Source: Bacteroidota bacterium (GTDB taxonomy: Bacteria > Bacteroidota > Bacteroidia > Chitinophagales > Chitinophagaceae). From it: a stretch of 5,691 bases of DNA. How positions within the stretch are numbered: position 1 is the stretch's first letter; every line of letters starts with the position of its first letter. A model generated the notes under the pieces. That model had not been told where the DNA came from, searched no databases, and saw only the letters and a program-made list of their open reading frames with translations. The DNA lies in NCBI GenBank assembly GCA_028877045.1, contig JAGWPQ010000476.1:1-5691 (forward strand), read 5' to 3'. Positions 1 to 5,691 of this stretch are shown here, piece after piece. The position numbers and the translations under genes were made by a program.

Positions 1-231
1 ATGAGGGTGAATAAAGCAAAAGTTGCATGGCGTTATTTACCTAAATTTTATTTTTATACAACTGCGTTGATGTGGAGTCTGCAATATTTAAAAGAAACAA
101 AATTCAATATGGCCGGTCTTTTCAAAGGATGGAAAGATGTTCTGTCCATTCCCGGTAAAGAAAAAAGAAATCCTGTTTCTAAAACTTCATTGGAATATTT
201 GCGATTGGTGGAAGCAAGGTTGTGGTATTGA
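1..231 (+). CDS. C-terminal fragment, probable family 2 glycosyltransferase (5'-truncated)
   Basis: The frame is open from the first base and ends with TGA at 229-231, giving 76 residues. The ATG at position 1 may be an internal Met, because the frame could continue upstream of the window. No catalytic motif is present. What is visible is a basic start (RVNKAKVAWRYLPKF), a hydrophobic stretch at about residues 15-30 (FYFYTTALMWSLQYL) and a basic tail (FKGWKDVLS, then GKEKRNP). This order, a basic/aromatic segment followed by a membrane-associated helix and a 'KGW.D' turn, is common at the C-terminal end of bacterial GT2 enzymes of the rhamnosyltransferase type. Three complete GT2 genes lie within the next 4 kb, which fits. 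The family is inferred from general style and context. It could instead be a small stand-alone membrane-associated protein. It converges with the GT2 gene ending at 338. Confidence 0.4.
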   Translation: MRVNKAKVAWRYLPKFYFYTTALMWSLQYLKETKFNMAGLFKGWKDVLSIPGKEKRNPVSKTSLEYLRLVEARLWY

Positions 232-235
232 TTTT

Positions 236-266
236 ATTACACGAATTTTTGCGAATTACACAAATT
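236..266. repeat. Short degenerate direct repeat in a convergent intergenic gap
   Basis: ATTACACGAATT (236-247) recurs as ATTACACAAATT (255-266) with one mismatch, and GAATT also occurs twice around TTTGC in between. It lies in the 106-nt gap between two converging genes. No GC-rich hairpin followed by a T-run, as in an intrinsic terminator, was seen anywhere in 232-337. The repeat may be a remnant of a dispersed AT-rich intergenic repeat or simply low-complexity sequence. Confidence 0.35.
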
Positions 267-337
267 AATTACTGAAAAATAAAGATGCTCAAATAATTCT
301 AAGTCTCGAATTTTGTGAACGATTTAGTTTTTCTTAC

Positions 338-1342
338 TCATAGAATTTTATAAAAATGCGGCTGGTTGCGCAAAATGGTTGGTGTTAATTTCCAGACTTC
401 AAACATATTTTTTGCAAGCCCTTTAATTCGTTTCCAATCTTTCAAAGGGTTTTGTAAATGAATTGAATGATCGATGATGCTGCAAACAAAAAATACTGGC
501 ACACCAAAACTGCAATTCAATAATTGAACAAAGAACCAAAACACACCAAACTGTTTTCGGATACGCACATGATTGGAAACCAATAACTGCAATCCTTTTT
601 TATCGAAGAAATTAAAATAAGTTTTATCATCGGTTTGAGTTGCATCTTTAATGGTTTCGCCAAGCAAGTGAATCATTTTAATATCGCCATAAATGTGCAA
701 CTCCCCTATTTTTTTTAAACGGCTGCACCATTCAATTTCTTCAGCATACAAAAAGAAATCTTCATCCATCATTCCGGCTTTTTCTATGGCAGATTTCTTA
801 ACCATTAAAAATGCGCCGCTTATCCAATCTACCTTTTCTTTACTGCTTGCAATCAAAACATTTGGCTTTTTTGTTTTAACAGCAAATGCGATCCAACGTA
901 AAAACTTTCCCCAATAAGGCAATGCCAGTAAATGATTGATACCTCCTTTCATAAAAAAATTGCCAGATATCTGCGGCGTTCCATCAGGATTTAGAAGTTG
1001 TATACCGCAAGCCACATCATCGGTAGAAATAAATTTTTGAAAACATCTTTCCAATGCATTGTTCTGAACAATTGTATCGGGATTCAATAATAAAACAACA
1101 TCACCGGATGATTGACGAATGGCTTCATTGTTGGCACGGGCAAATCCGGCATTATAACCCATATCGATCCATTTCACAAAGGGAAATCTCGTTGTGATGA
1201 TGGAATGGCTGTCGTCACCGGATGCATTATCAACAATAATCCATTCAAAAGGGTTGGCAGCATTGCATTCCAGCGCACTCTCCATACAATCAACAATGTA
1301 TTTTGAGGAACGATAATTTATGATGATAATGGAGAGTTGCAT
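338..1342 (-). CDS. Family 2 glycosyltransferase, rhamnosyltransferase-like (WbbL/COG1216 type)
   Basis: This 334-residue protein is predicted to transfer a sugar from a nucleotide-sugar donor to a growing surface glycan at the inner face of the cytoplasmic membrane. The GT-A fold motifs appear in order: first strand SIIIINYRS (4-12), nucleotide-binding VDNASGDDS (37-45), NAGFARANNEAI (64-75), and LLLNPDT (84-90), where the NPD form of the DXD metal site is typical of this subgroup. Next come the acceptor-side VDWISGAFLMV (171-181) and DEDFFLYAEEIEWC (193-206), with a probable catalytic-base acidic cluster, and a histidine in MIHLLGET (223-230). A hydrophobic stretch at about 266-290 probably anchors it to the membrane. 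The ATG at 1342 places the first strand four residues in, as usual. It lies 6 nt after the upstream GT2 gene and is surely co-transcribed with it. Family is confident. Donor (for example dTDP-rhamnose) and acceptor are unknown. Confidence 0.9.
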   Translation of the reverse strand: MQLSIIIINYRSSKYIVDCMESALECNAANPFEWIIVDNASGDDSHSIITTRFPFVKWIDMGYNAGFARANNEAIRQSSGDVVLLLNPDTIVQNNALERCFQKFISTDDVACGIQLLNPDGTPQISGNFFMKGGINHLLALPYWGKFLRWIAFAVKTKKPNVLIASSKEKVDWISGAFLMVKKSAIEKAGMMDEDFFLYAEEIEWCSRLKKIGELHIYGDIKMIHLLGETIKDATQTDDKTYFNFFDKKGLQLLVSNHVRIRKQFGVFWFFVQLLNCSFGVPVFFVCSIIDHSIHLQNPLKDWKRIKGLAKNMFEVWKLTPTILRNQPHFYKIL

Positions 1343-1348
1343 GCGTTT

Positions 1349-2281
1349 TTACTTTGTACAATAACTGATCAGCATTAATAATTTTGATAGAAGACCAAAT
1401 TTTAAAAGTTTTGTTGAAAATTTTCTTTGCAAAGAAATGATGTGATCGATAACAGGTAATATCAAATCTGCATCAACACCACTCGCTACAATTTGGGTTT
1501 TATTTTTTACTTTATGATTCCTTATAAGCCGCCAATAATAATCATAAATATAAATATCGTTGAAAGCTGTTTCAGTAATTTTTTGCGCAAATAAAATATT
1601 TTCTTTTAAGATGATGGATGAATTATCATTAACGTAAACGGTTGTCTGATCAGCATGTAAGCCAATGCTGACAAGGTGTTGAGGAATATAGAATGGTTTA
1701 AATCCGGATTTTAATAGCCGCACATAATAATCAACATCAACCAACCATATCAATCTTTCATCATAACGTGTATCTACTTTTTTTCTTAGCATAACATTGC
1801 TTGGTGGACCAATAACATCAGAACGAACCAAATGATTGGGCTTCTTTTCTAGTTGATGCAGCAATGAGGGAATTTCCTGTAAAATGAAACTTTTACCACT
1901 CTCATCGATGGCAGTATTTTTACAAAACACAAAATCTGCTTCGGGGTGTTTCATAAAAGTTTCAAGATAAATAGCCAAAGCATCTTCATGATGAAGCCAA
2001 TCATCCTGATGCAGCAACATATAAAAATCACCTTCGGCTTTGTTTAATGCATTATTCCAATTCTTCGGGCTTCCTGAAGAGGGGTTATTTGGGAAATACT
2101 TTATATTGAGTAATCCGGTATACGCCGAAACAATTAATTTTACGCTATCGTCGGGTGTATCATCAGATATAATGATTTCAACATTCTTAAAAGATTGTTT
2201 TAATACTGAATCCAGTAACCTTTTTATATAATCAGGTTTTTTATATGCAGGTACACAAATACTAATTAAATTTTGAGACAT
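1349..2281 (-). CDS. Family 2 glycosyltransferase
   Basis: This 310-residue GT-A fold enzyme shows SICVPAYKKPDYI (7-19), the donor-binding strand EIIISDDTPDD (35-45), GSPKNWNNALNKAEGDF (70-86) and a clear metal-binding DXD in LLHQDDWL (89-96). IGPPSNVMLRKK (157-168) and the acidic segment DERLIWLVDVDYY (174-186) supply the acceptor side, and HADQTT (209-214) resembles the conserved C-terminal histidine motif. The far C-terminus (about 290-307) is hydrophobic and basic, which suggests peripheral membrane attachment. The ATG at 2281 puts the first strand at residue 7, so this start is probably right. It is the first gene of a two-gene minus-strand unit and diverges from the FkbM gene, whose ATG is only 17 nt away. 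A candidate -7 box lies at 2315-2322. The likely role is one linkage of a cell-surface polysaccharide. The sugar cannot be read from the sequence. Confidence 0.9.
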   Translation of the reverse strand: MSQNLISICVPAYKKPDYIKRLLDSVLKQSFKNVEIIISDDTPDDSVKLIVSAYTGLLNIKYFPNNPSSGSPKNWNNALNKAEGDFYMLLHQDDWLHHEDALAIYLETFMKHPEADFVFCKNTAIDESGKSFILQEIPSLLHQLEKKPNHLVRSDVIGPPSNVMLRKKVDTRYDERLIWLVDVDYYVRLLKSGFKPFYIPQHLVSIGLHADQTTVYVNDNSSIILKENILFAQKITETAFNDIYIYDYYWRLIRNHKVKNKTQIVASGVDADLILPVIDHIISLQRKFSTKLLKFGLLSKLLMLISYCTK

Positions 2282-2298
2282 TCAGGAACGTAATATTT

Positions 2299-3129
2299 AT
2301 GAGGAAAATTTTGACAAATATAATAAATGGAATTCTGAAACGGCTGTTTCTTAAAAAGCAACATCGAAGCACATTTCAGCCGATTGGCTGGTGGTTAGAA
2401 AAAATTTTGAAGCACGAAGATGATTTGGTTATAAAACAAAAAAGGTTCAATGCTTTTGCCGTTAACTATATCAGGCCTTATGAACTTCTTCATACATATC
2501 GTGAAATTTTTGAGAAAGAAATCTACTGTTTTATTTCAAGTAAATCATCACCATTAATTATTGATTGCGGTGCCAATATCGGCTTGAGTGTTTTATATTT
2601 CAAAAATATTTTTCCCAATTCAGAAATAATTTGTTTTGAACCTGACGTTAATAATTTTAAACTGCTGGAAAAAAATGTTGCTGATAATAAGCTTAACAAT
2701 GTCAGCATTCGTAAGGAAGCTGTTTGGATAAAAAATGGTTTCATCAGTTTCGAGTCGAAAGGAAGCGAGGCAAGCAAGATTAATGAATCAGTTGAAGATT
2801 CTTCTACCCAAATTTCATGTATTGATTTTGCTGCATTATTAAATAATTATAATGAAATTGATTTTTTAAAAATGGATATTGAAGGCGCAGAGCATAGTGT
2901 TATCAGGCATTGCAGTACTCAACTGCACAGAATCAAAAACATGTTTATTGAATATCACGGCAAAGTTTCCGACACAAATGAACTGATAGATTTGTTAACC
3001 ATTTTCCATCAAAACAATTTTCAGGTTTATATAAAAAATGCTGCCGATAATTTGTCGATGCCGCTTATTCAAAAAGAGACCGGACATTGGGCAGATGTTC
3101 AGTTAAATATTTTTTGTTATAAAAAATAA
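2299..3129 (+). CDS. FkbM family SAM-dependent methyltransferase
   Basis: This 276-residue protein carries the FkbM methyltransferase pattern. A lead-in, YIRPYELLHTYREIF (57-71), precedes SAM-binding motif I LIIDCGANIGLS (86-97). FEPD (113-116) is the acidic residue pair after the second strand, LEKNV (123-127) follows, and the hallmark DFLKMDIEGAE (188-198) is complete. IEYH (217-220) matches the later conserved strand. Known FkbM enzymes O-methylate hydroxyl groups of polyketides and sugars. In this setting, between glycosyltransferases, methylation of a sugar in the surface glycan is the natural inference. The first 55 residues are basic and not diagnostic. No in-frame ATG exists upstream before the stop at 2263-2265. 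The stop codon overlaps the next gene's start by one base (TAATG), suggesting translational coupling. The substrate is unknown. Confidence 0.9.
   Translation: MRKILTNIINGILKRLFLKKQHRSTFQPIGWWLEKILKHEDDLVIKQKRFNAFAVNYIRPYELLHTYREIFEKEIYCFISSKSSPLIIDCGANIGLSVLYFKNIFPNSEIICFEPDVNNFKLLEKNVADNKLNNVSIRKEAVWIKNGFISFESKGSEASKINESVEDSSTQISCIDFAALLNNYNEIDFLKMDIEGAEHSVIRHCSTQLHRIKNMFIEYHGKVSDTNELIDLLTIFHQNNFQVYIKNAADNLSMPLIQKETGHWADVQLNIFCYKK
2315..2322 (-). promoter_or_regulatory. Candidate -7 box for the minus-strand glycosyltransferase pair
   Basis: On the minus strand this reads TATATTTG, an exact match to the Bacteroidota -7 consensus TAnnTTTG. It lies about 34 nt upstream of the ATG at 2281, which would give a leader of roughly 25-30 nt. 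It sits inside the opening codons of the divergent FkbM gene. No convincing -33 TTG was found about 20 nt further upstream. At this AT content such boxes also occur by chance, so only the position makes it attractive. Confidence 0.35.
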
Positions 3130-3944
3130 TGACCAAAATGGTACAATCAGATGAATTAATTTCAGTGGTTATCCCTTGTTATAACGACGGCAAATATCTT
3201 CCCGAAACAATAGAAAAATTGCGGCAGCAAACCTATAAAAATTTTGAGATCATCATTGTTAATGATGGTTCTACGGATACCAACACCCTGCAAATTTTAA
3301 ATGAACTAGAAAAACAAGATATCCGCATCATTCATAAACCTAATGGCCGGATGTCTTCTGCAAGAAATGCAGGAGTTCAACAAGCTAACGGAACAATCAT
3401 TGCAGCTTTGGATGCTGATGATTATTTCCATCCAACCTTTTTTGAGAAAGCGCTGAAAATATTACACACTGATGAAAATATTGCAGCAGTTACCAGTTAT
3501 ATCCAATTGTTTGGAGAAATAAATAAGCTTTCAAAACCTCGTGGCGGCAATCAGGAAAATTTCCTTTTCTCGAGTCAATGCCCTGCCTGTGCCATTGTCA
3601 GAAAAAAATGTTGGGACGAAGTTGGTGGTTATGATGAACAAATGGTTTTAGGTTATGAGGATTGGGAATTTTATATTAGAATCACACAAAAAGATTGGAC
3701 TGTTTTTGTAATCCCTGAACCACTTTTATTCTACCGCCAAACAAAAAAATCAACTTTACAAACGCAGACATTACCTAATGGTGCGTCCATTATAGATTAT
3801 ATTGTAAACAAGCATAGTGATTGGTATTTAAAAGAAATAAAAAAACTAATTCTAAACAAGGAAATATTATATACAGAAAGCAGGATATCTTATCAAAGCA
3901 TCTGGAAAATGTTAAAGAACAGATTGATTGGTAAATATAAATAA
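3129..3944 (+). CDS. Family 2 glycosyltransferase
   Basis: This 271-residue GT-A enzyme has well-preserved motifs: SVVIPCYNDGKYL (12-24), FEIIIVNDGSTD (39-50), GRMSSARNAG (73-82) and the metal-binding DXD in ALDADDYF (93-100). The acceptor-side GGYDEQMVLGYEDWEFY (166-182) contains the ED dyad that usually supplies the catalytic base, and LLFYRQ (199-204) is a typical follow-on. A CPAC motif at 151-154, with another Cys at 161, is unusual in this position. The ATG at 3129 overlaps the FkbM stop by one base. A second ATG at 3138 (residue 4) is a possible alternative. It is the last gene of the plus-strand pair, with 98 nt before the next start. It probably adds one sugar to the same glycan that the upstream methyltransferase modifies. 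Donor and acceptor are unknown. Confidence 0.9.
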   Translation: MTKMVQSDELISVVIPCYNDGKYLPETIEKLRQQTYKNFEIIIVNDGSTDTNTLQILNELEKQDIRIIHKPNGRMSSARNAGVQQANGTIIAALDADDYFHPTFFEKALKILHTDENIAAVTSYIQLFGEINKLSKPRGGNQENFLFSSQCPACAIVRKKCWDEVGGYDEQMVLGYEDWEFYIRITQKDWTVFVIPEPLLFYRQTKKSTLQTQTLPNGASIIDYIVNKHSDWYLKEIKKLILNKEILYTESRISYQSIWKMLKNRLIGKYK

Positions 3945-4012
3945 GCATGCCAAATCACAGACCGGTTTATCATATTACAATAAAATAATTTTAATTTTTT
4001 AAACAAAAGATT

Positions 4013-4020
4013 TAAATTTG
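4013..4020 (+). promoter_or_regulatory. Candidate -7 box for the lipoprotein gene
   Basis: TAAATTTG matches the Bacteroidota -7 consensus TAnnTTTG exactly and ends 22 nt before the ATG at 4043, giving a short leader. It lies in a very AT-rich 98-nt gap after the glycosyltransferase gene. No clear -33 TTG is visible about 20 nt upstream, only T-rich sequence. Position and match suggest the lipoprotein is transcribed independently of the glycan genes. Confidence 0.45.
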
Positions 4021-4042
4021 TTTTCATATAAATGTGATTTAC

Positions 4043-4486
4043 ATGAAAACATATAACCTTCTCTATATTTCCATTCTATTATTTTCTTTTTATGTGTTTG
4101 AATCATGTCAAAAGGAAACACAAACACCTTTAGAAAACGTTTCAAAGTTGACAATGCTAACTGCTAATATTTATATATATGATTCTGTCTACACAAACTG
4201 GGGATTATCGAATCAAACATTGGTATATGCTTTAAGCGGAACATCCAATTTACAGGATTATTCTTTGGACAAAGTGCAATTTTACAAAGACGGTACTTTT
4301 GATGAAGTTCGCCCCAATGGCATCTTGTTCCATGGAACATGGTCAATGAATGTTGACTCTTCTCAACTAATAACTGCAAGTCCCGGATTTTCTGGTACAG
4401 CTGTAATCGACACTTTAACCATGACCAAATTAGTTTGGAGGGATCTTAATACACATAATCGTGGCGTACAAATTCCAAAAAAATAA
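4043..4486 (+). CDS. Small lipoprotein, lipocalin-like
   Basis: From the ATG at 4043 the product has 147 residues. It begins with a signal peptide: MKTY, a hydrophobic run at about 6-19, then FESC with Cys at residue 22, followed by QKE. This looks like a lipoprotein signal, although Phe at -3 and Glu at -2 are not the textbook lipobox. The mature part resembles small Bacteroidota lipocalin-like domain proteins: 'VQFYKDGTF' near 79-87, a 'GTWSMNVDSSQLI' strand pair near 98-110, and 'DTLTMTKLVW' near 122-131. These fit the pattern of a growing beta barrel with the phrase 'dGt... G.W.l..d...l... Lt...L'. No catalytic residues are recognisable and the ligand is unknown. An in-frame GTG at 4034 would add three residues, but ATG gives the more normal signal peptide. 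It ends 18 nt from the convergent mqnA stop. The family call is by pattern only. Confidence 0.7.
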   Translation: MKTYNLLYISILLFSFYVFESCQKETQTPLENVSKLTMLTANIYIYDSVYTNWGLSNQTLVYALSGTSNLQDYSLDKVQFYKDGTFDEVRPNGILFHGTWSMNVDSSQLITASPGFSGTAVIDTLTMTKLVWRDLNTHNRGVQIPKK

Positions 4487-4504
4487 AACCGTACAACTGA
4501 AAAC

Positions 4505-5242
4505 TCATCTCAACTTTTCCAAAAACATTCTCAACCCTTCCATTTTTCTTTCATTCAGCCTGTAACTGATATTTTTTGTGTAGTATTTTTTCAGATCGTA
4601 ATCTGTAAAATTAATTCCGGCCAACACTTCATCAATATGGTTGATGCCGTAAGCATTGGCACGATTAAAAGCATCAATAAAATCATCATCCAGCGGTTTG
4701 TTGGCTATCCATGCTGCAAACACAAAAGGCAGACCGGTAAACGATTTCCATGCGGCGCCCAGATCATAAATATATTTCGAACGATTGCTTAACCGCAATG
4801 CCCTGTCGCCAATTACAACAGCAGCAGTGCTGCCTTTGATATTTTGTATAAAATCTTCTTTTGCATCTTCAAACAGCACCTCTTTTTTCCAATATGCTTT
4901 CAACAGTATCTTTGCAAGATTCACAGATGTTTTACTTTGATAATCCAACACCACTTTTTCAATTTCTTTCATCGGCACTTCGCTGAACAGCGCCACCGAT
5001 GCCACTTCGCCTTCGGCACCAATACAATAATCGGTTACAATAAAATGTTGTTTCATTTGCGGTATCACTGCCACCGGGATCAATCCCACATCGATCTCGT
5101 CGTTCAATAACATCGAGGCAATTTTTGAAGGATAATCTTCTATCAAATCTATCCTGTCCATCAGTCCGCTGCGCTTCACGCCAAAAATTAATGGCCGGGT
5201 GTTTAAATAACTTACAGCTCCAACGCGTATTCTCTTGTCCAA
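4505..5242 (-). CDS. mqnA: Chorismate dehydratase MqnA (futalosine menaquinone pathway)
   Basis: MqnA dehydrates chorismate to 3-[(1-carboxyvinyl)oxy]benzoate, the first step of the futalosine route to menaquinone in the cytoplasm. From the TTG at 5242 the protein has 245 residues. It shows the family signature RVGAVSYLNTRPL (6-18), DVGLIPVAVIP (51-61), GEVASVALFS (78-87), DYQSKTSVNLAKILL (100-114), VVIGDRALRL (142-151) and YDLGAAWKSFTGLPFVFAAW (159-178). The fold is the periplasmic-binding-protein-like fold used by this enzyme. The frame also stays open to a GTG at 5326, which would add 28 residues (MCDATAAAQ...). That extension is unlike the family, and the GTG lies in the inverted repeat. 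The TTG start gives the usual few residues before the signature. There is no ATG between. It converges with the lipoprotein gene and diverges from purB. Function is confident, the exact start less so. Confidence 0.93.
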   Translation of the reverse strand: MDKRIRVGAVSYLNTRPLIFGVKRSGLMDRIDLIEDYPSKIASMLLNDEIDVGLIPVAVIPQMKQHFIVTDYCIGAEGEVASVALFSEVPMKEIEKVVLDYQSKTSVNLAKILLKAYWKKEVLFEDAKEDFIQNIKGSTAAVVIGDRALRLSNRSKYIYDLGAAWKSFTGLPFVFAAWIANKPLDDDFIDAFNRANAYGINHIDEVLAGINFTDYDLKKYYTKNISYRLNERKMEGLRMFLEKLR

Positions 5243-5261
5243 TTCAATTACTTTTGTTTTG

Positions 5262-5269
5262 CAAAGAAA
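5262..5269 (-). promoter_or_regulatory. Weak candidate -7 box for mqnA
   Basis: On the minus strand this reads TTTCTTTG, one mismatch from TAnnTTTG, about 20 nt upstream of the proposed TTG start. A TTG lies 16 nt further upstream (in AGTTGG), somewhat closer than the usual -33 spacing. If real, transcription would begin downstream of the GTG at 5326, which supports the TTG start. The match is imperfect and could be chance. Confidence 0.2.
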
Positions 5270-5310
5270 AGATTTTTTATGTAACCAACTGTTGTAACAT
5301 TGTGCGGCAG

Positions 5311-5396
5311 CGGTTGCGTCGCACACTTGTACGGTTGGATATTCTATTCAGCATCGTTCCATAATGAACCGAACGTTGAAGAGTGCGACGCAACAG
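5311..5396. repeat. Imperfect inverted repeat (REP-pair-like) between mqnA and purB
   Basis: GTTGCGTCGCAC (5313-5324) is the exact reverse complement of GTGCGACGCAAC (5383-5394). Pairing continues inward with breaks: CTT 5326-5328 with AAG 5379-5381, ACG 5331-5333 with CGT 5374-5376, TT 5335-5336 with AA 5372-5373, and GG 5337-5338 with CC 5369-5370. C5311 pairs with G5396 outside. Read outward, each arm is a version of the same unit: an AACCG-like start, AAG, then GTGCGACGCAAC. Its GC-rich core stands out from the AT-rich surroundings. It could act as a hairpin or cruciform, or be a pair of REP-like or MITE-like units. Both arms lie upstream of the divergent mqnA and purB starts. No encoded transposase is present. 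Confidence 0.75.
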
Positions 5397-5460
5397 GCGA
5401 TGACATGAAAAACAAAAGCCGGTAACATAAAAAGAAAATTAAAAACATACAACTTATAAA

Positions 5461-5691
5461 ATGGAACTTACTAATCTTACAGCCATCTCTCCCATCGACG
5501 GACGTTACCGCAAACAACTTGCACATCTCGACGAATATTTTTCGGAATATGCCTTAATAAAATATCGTGTGCTGGTTGAAATACAATACTTTTTATTTCT
5601 GGCTGATAAGAAATTTTTCAAATTATCGTCCAAACAAAAACAGCAATTAAAAAGAGTTGCCGAAGATTTTCATTTAAGCGATGCGCAACAA
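5461..5691 (+). CDS. purB: Adenylosuccinate lyase, N-terminal part (cut by window edge)
   Basis: The frame runs from the ATG at 5461 to the last base without a stop, giving 77 residues. Adenylosuccinate lyase releases fumarate twice in purine synthesis: from SAICAR to give AICAR, and from adenylosuccinate to give AMP. It is a cytosolic homotetramer in known members. The N-terminus MELTNLTAISPIDGRYRKQL contains the SPIDGRY motif (10-16) that opens the long, E. coli-like PurB group, followed by FSEYALIKYRVLVEI (27-41), which matches the first helices. The catalytic His and Ser loops and the fumarase/ASL signature lie beyond the window. No Shine-Dalgarno is seen; the leader before the ATG is A-rich, as is usual in Bacteroidota. 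The gene diverges from mqnA, with the inverted repeat ending 64 nt upstream of its start. No clear -7 box lies in the 64 nt in between. Confidence 0.93.
   Translation, partial: MELTNLTAISPIDGRYRKQLAHLDEYFSEYALIKYRVLVEIQYFLFLADKKFFKLSSKQKQQLKRVAEDFHLSDAQQ

Noticed and set aside
693..1306. Plus-strand open frames antisense to the first complete glycosyltransferase gene
   Set aside because: They lie wholly inside a gene with strong GT2 motifs on the other strand and show no protein-like features.
4034..4036. GTG as the start of the lipoprotein gene
   Set aside because: The ATG three codons later gives a normal Met-Lys signal peptide and a better distance from the -7 box at 4013-4020.
4487..4504. 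Bidirectional terminator between the convergent lipoprotein and mqnA genes
   Set aside because: The 18-nt gap contains no inverted repeat and no T-run on either strand that would make a convincing hairpin terminator.
5249..5256. TACTTTTG on the plus strand, an exact TAnnTTTG, as a purB promoter
   Set aside because: It is about 200 nt upstream of purB, overlaps the mqnA leader, and has a TTG only 11 nt upstream, too close for a -33 element. Such boxes are expected by chance at this AT content.
4844..5364. Plus-strand open frames antisense to mqnA and its upstream region (4844-5110 and 5125-5364)
   Set aside because: The mqnA frame carries all family motifs, while these are Phe/His/Cys-rich antisense translations without any domain.
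5344..5526. 60-residue minus-strand open frame over the purB start
   Set aside because: It overlaps the clear purB N-terminus and the repeat arm, and its translation has no recognisable domain; it is a shadow frame.
1..5691. tRNA, rRNA, CRISPR array, insertion sequence or toxin-antitoxin pair
   Set aside because: Nothing in either strand resembled these: there are no regularly spaced repeats, no transposase motifs and no cloverleaf-like sequence. The only notable repeat is the inverted pair at 5311-5396.

Overview
The window reads as a chromosomal segment of a Bacteroidota bacterium, most likely near Chitinophagaceae. The reasons are the AT-rich genes without clear Shine-Dalgarno sequences, matches to the Bacteroidota -7 promoter box TAnnTTTG at two gene starts, a futalosine-pathway mqnA, and a purB whose N-terminus looks like the long (E. 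coli-like) adenylosuccinate lyase. The lineage is inferred from style and not proven.

Layout. Positions 1-231 (+) hold a C-terminal fragment, probably of a family 2 glycosyltransferase (GT2) that runs off the left edge. Positions 338-2281 (-) hold two GT2 genes in tandem, 6 nt apart. Positions 2299-3944 (+) hold an FkbM-type methyltransferase and a third complete GT2 gene, joined by a TAATG overlap. The two pairs diverge from a gap of only 17 nt. Positions 4043-4486 (+) encode a small lipoprotein with a lipocalin-like look, behind a good -7 box. Positions 4505-5242 (-) are mqnA (chorismate dehydratase). Positions 5461-5691 (+) are the start of purB, cut by the right edge. No intergenic stretch exceeds about 220 nt. 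No tRNA, rRNA, CRISPR array or transposase was seen.

How the genes fit together. The left two thirds look like part of a surface-glycan locus (LPS, capsule or protein O-glycan). Three or four GT2 enzymes would each add a sugar to a growing chain, and the FkbM enzyme would O-methylate a sugar. No flippase, polymerase or nucleotide-sugar gene lies in the window, so the glycan cannot be named. The right third is housekeeping: mqnA opens menaquinone synthesis from chorismate, and purB serves purine synthesis.

The most notable non-coding structure is an imperfect inverted repeat of about 86 nt (5311-5396) with a perfect 12-bp core, between the divergent mqnA and purB. It resembles a pair of REP-like units and argues that mqnA starts at a TTG (5242) and not at the upstream GTG inside the repeat. 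Nothing else here looks like a clearly new system.
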